From contig WIXG01000241.1 in NCBI GenBank assembly GCA_009869945.1, positions 1 through 64,000 on the forward strand: a stretch of DNA of 64,000 nucleotides. The letters run 5' to 3'. Position 1 is the stretch's first letter. Every line of letters begins with the position of its first letter. Below, piece after piece: positions 62,379-64,000 of this stretch. Source of the stretch: Mesaphorura yosii (lineage: Eukaryota > Arthropoda > Collembola > Poduromorpha > Tullbergiidae). The notes beneath the pieces are model-generated. The model saw only the letters and a program-made list of their open reading frames with translations, was not told where the DNA came from and searched no databases. A program made the translations under genes and the position numbers.

Positions 62379-64000
62379 CTATGCGTACATCGACGATTGT
62401 GGCGAGTAGTACAGGCAAATGTAGGAATCCGTAATGAGTCGCTTCAGTTCGGCCGTGACGCTGTCGAGTGTCTCCAGAAACAGACCGCCAGGCTCCTTCT
62501 CGAGTTTGTCCAGCCAAATTCCCATTTTTGCGAGGTGCTTGACCTATAAATAAGAAATACACCGATTTGAGTATTTATTAAGGTCTTTCAAGGTGGCGAA
62601 AGGGTACAATTTAAGGCTCACGTTTGGTATATTTTGGCCTTGACTGTTTCCATCGTACGAAGACTCGATGCGATCCGCCATTGAATCGAAAAACACCCAC
62701 GGAGCCTCACGACCGGGCCCGCACTTCACAAAACTCACGAAATGACTCGTCTCAATACAAATTACGGCAAACAGGTCCATTGTGATTCGAGGAATTCGAT
62801 GCGGAGTGCAAGAAGATGCTTTACTTGAAGAACTTCCAAAGTATGAAGGCAAGAAAGTTGACGAGTTTCTTTCTCCTTTTACTGGCTGATTTCGAGAACC
62901 CGAAAAGTATTGTGATGGATCAAAGCTGAATTCCATTTTAGAGATATTTGTATGCCCGTTCCGTTCTTTTCTACAGTGGACACGTTGAACACATTGATTG
63001 CAGAAACTTGTCGAGTCGGACGCCATGCCAGTCGGATTGTTCGCCGATGCGGGAAACATCCCGTAGCAGTCTGGACACTCATATACCGCCAACTCCCCAC
63101 AAATTGCGCACATTCGAGGAGTATCCTGCAGCAAATCCGTAATGTCGATTGTCAGATTTGGCAGAATTCCGTCGTAGGTACGGTATTTATTTCCACTGCG
63201 AGGCATCAGCAGAATTAATGCTGGATTCGGTATAGTCTTGAATTTTAGTTTCTGGCCCATAAAACTTTGCTCTAACAGAGATTGCACACTCGGGATTCGT
63301 TTCTTGTCGACGTCACTGGCTGTGGCCGTGATTATGACTTGATGGAAGTAGTCATCCTGACCAAGTGATAGAGAGAGGAACTCCGGCAGGTGAAGCACTT
63401 TGTTGAAAAGTAAGTGCAGGTATTCTTGTGGATCTGCGGGCATCGGAAAAGAGATTAATATTAATTCGTCGTTCCTCTTCTAGAAAGAAGCTTAAATTAT
63501 TCCCTTATCCACTCACCCATTTCTTCAGAAATAATTTTGCTGTCTAAATGCTGCATATTTTCTCTGAGTTTCATCATATTGGCCGCAGGTGTGAATAAGT
63601 CTTTCCTCAATGGATTCACGATTTGTTCTCTTAGGATTTGTCGGACACGGTTTCCTAACTCGGGATCTATGTTATGACTGCTGGCTCCACTGACAAGAGC
63701 TTCAGACATCTTGTTCGGAGTCAGAGGCGGTATCAGAATAGAATCGAATACTGATGAAAATGAAAACATGGAGAATAGCGTCGCATCCAAGTAGCAGGAG
63801 TTGCGATGCCCCTGGATGCCTTTATTCCGGCCACTGAATCTCTCACAATCGTCTTGTGAGAGAGGGGCATTAATCCGCGGTGGCGAGGCGTGTGGCATTT
63901 TGCAGGGTGGACTTAAATTCGAAATGAGTTCAGGAACTATTTGCTGCTGCAGGTAGTCTTCTTCGAGGAGTAAACCAGCGACTGCCACTAGACCGCCATG
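62379..64000 (-). CDS. CYLD: CYLD-type ubiquitin carboxyl-terminal hydrolase, C-terminal catalytic part (5' end outside window)
   Basis: Three exons are visible: 63517 to the window edge, 62622-63433 and 62379-62543. The catalytic Cys box is GIQGHRNSCYLDATLFSMFS. EIVNPLR-like QIVNPLRKDL, DPQEYLHLLFNKVL and LEQSFMGQKLKF follow. The B-box-like zinc insert is CAICGELAVYECPDCY with CNQCVQRVH, and the catalytic His is in CIETSHFVSFVKCG, followed by WVFFDSMADR. The end (KRLITDSYICLYYSPQSSMY) matches the CYLD C-terminus. CYLD removes Lys63 and linear ubiquitin chains and damps NF-kB/IMD and JNK signalling. The CAP-Gly domains would lie beyond position 64000. All catalytic residues seen are intact. 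Confidence 0.93.

Overview
The window is animal nuclear DNA. Genes are split by many short introns, mostly 55-100 bases, with GT-AG ends. Gene families include egalitarian, a muscle LIM protein, CYLD, XK-related, MRPS31, SIRT4, PPIL3, HERPUD and aminopeptidase O. Divergent arthropod chemoreceptors (one ionotropic receptor and one Gr-like 7TM protein plus a broken copy) point to an arthropod. Mixed among these are genes of bacterial or fungal type: a GH55 glucanase tail, an M64 peptidase, an MpaB-like oxygenase and three intronless Baeyer-Villiger monooxygenases (BVMOs). A springtail (Collembola) is my best guess because those genomes are known for such acquisitions. This is inference; no marker gene in the window proves it.

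Layout. 1-7.3 kb: GH55 tail (+), SEC14/CRAL-TRIO-GOLD protein (-), MRPS31 (+), nine-finger C2H2 protein (-). 7.7-9.8 kb: ionotropic receptor (-). 10.5-16.8 kb: a two-domain prenyltransferase/terpene-synthase-like protein (-), a divergently placed MpaB/rubber-oxygenase-like protein (+), a secreted M64 peptidase (-). 17.5-24.8 kb: aminopeptidase O (+), Gr-like receptor and its pseudogene (+), GPI-type carboxylesterase (-). 25.3-31.9 kb: three BVMOs (-,-,+). 32-39.4 kb: XK-related protein (-), acidic secreted protein (+), PPIL3 (+), SIRT4 (-). 42.5-53.9 kb: a His-rich one-TM protein, a Cys-rich GPI-type protein, an orphan NPC2-like exon, an intact NPC2-like gene, muscle LIM protein, a 4-TM protein, HERPUD-like. 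54.5-64 kb: an MLL-type SET protein (-), a frameshifted RmlB-like pseudogene (-), egalitarian (+), CYLD partial (-).

How the genes may work together. The most unusual block is the terpene-synthase-like fusion facing the MpaB-like oxygenase, with a carboxylesterase and three BVMOs 8-18 kb away. MpaB/Lcp enzymes cleave isoprenoid chains, BVMOs turn ketones into esters, and esterases cut esters. A small isoprenoid or ketone processing neighbourhood is therefore a reasonable hypothesis, but ordinary housekeeping and receptor genes lie between the parts. The other genes are a normal mix with no shared pathway.

Exon limits were placed by hand from splice consensus and reading-frame continuity. For the multi-exon models marked as frame-checked, the exon lengths sum to a whole number of codons.
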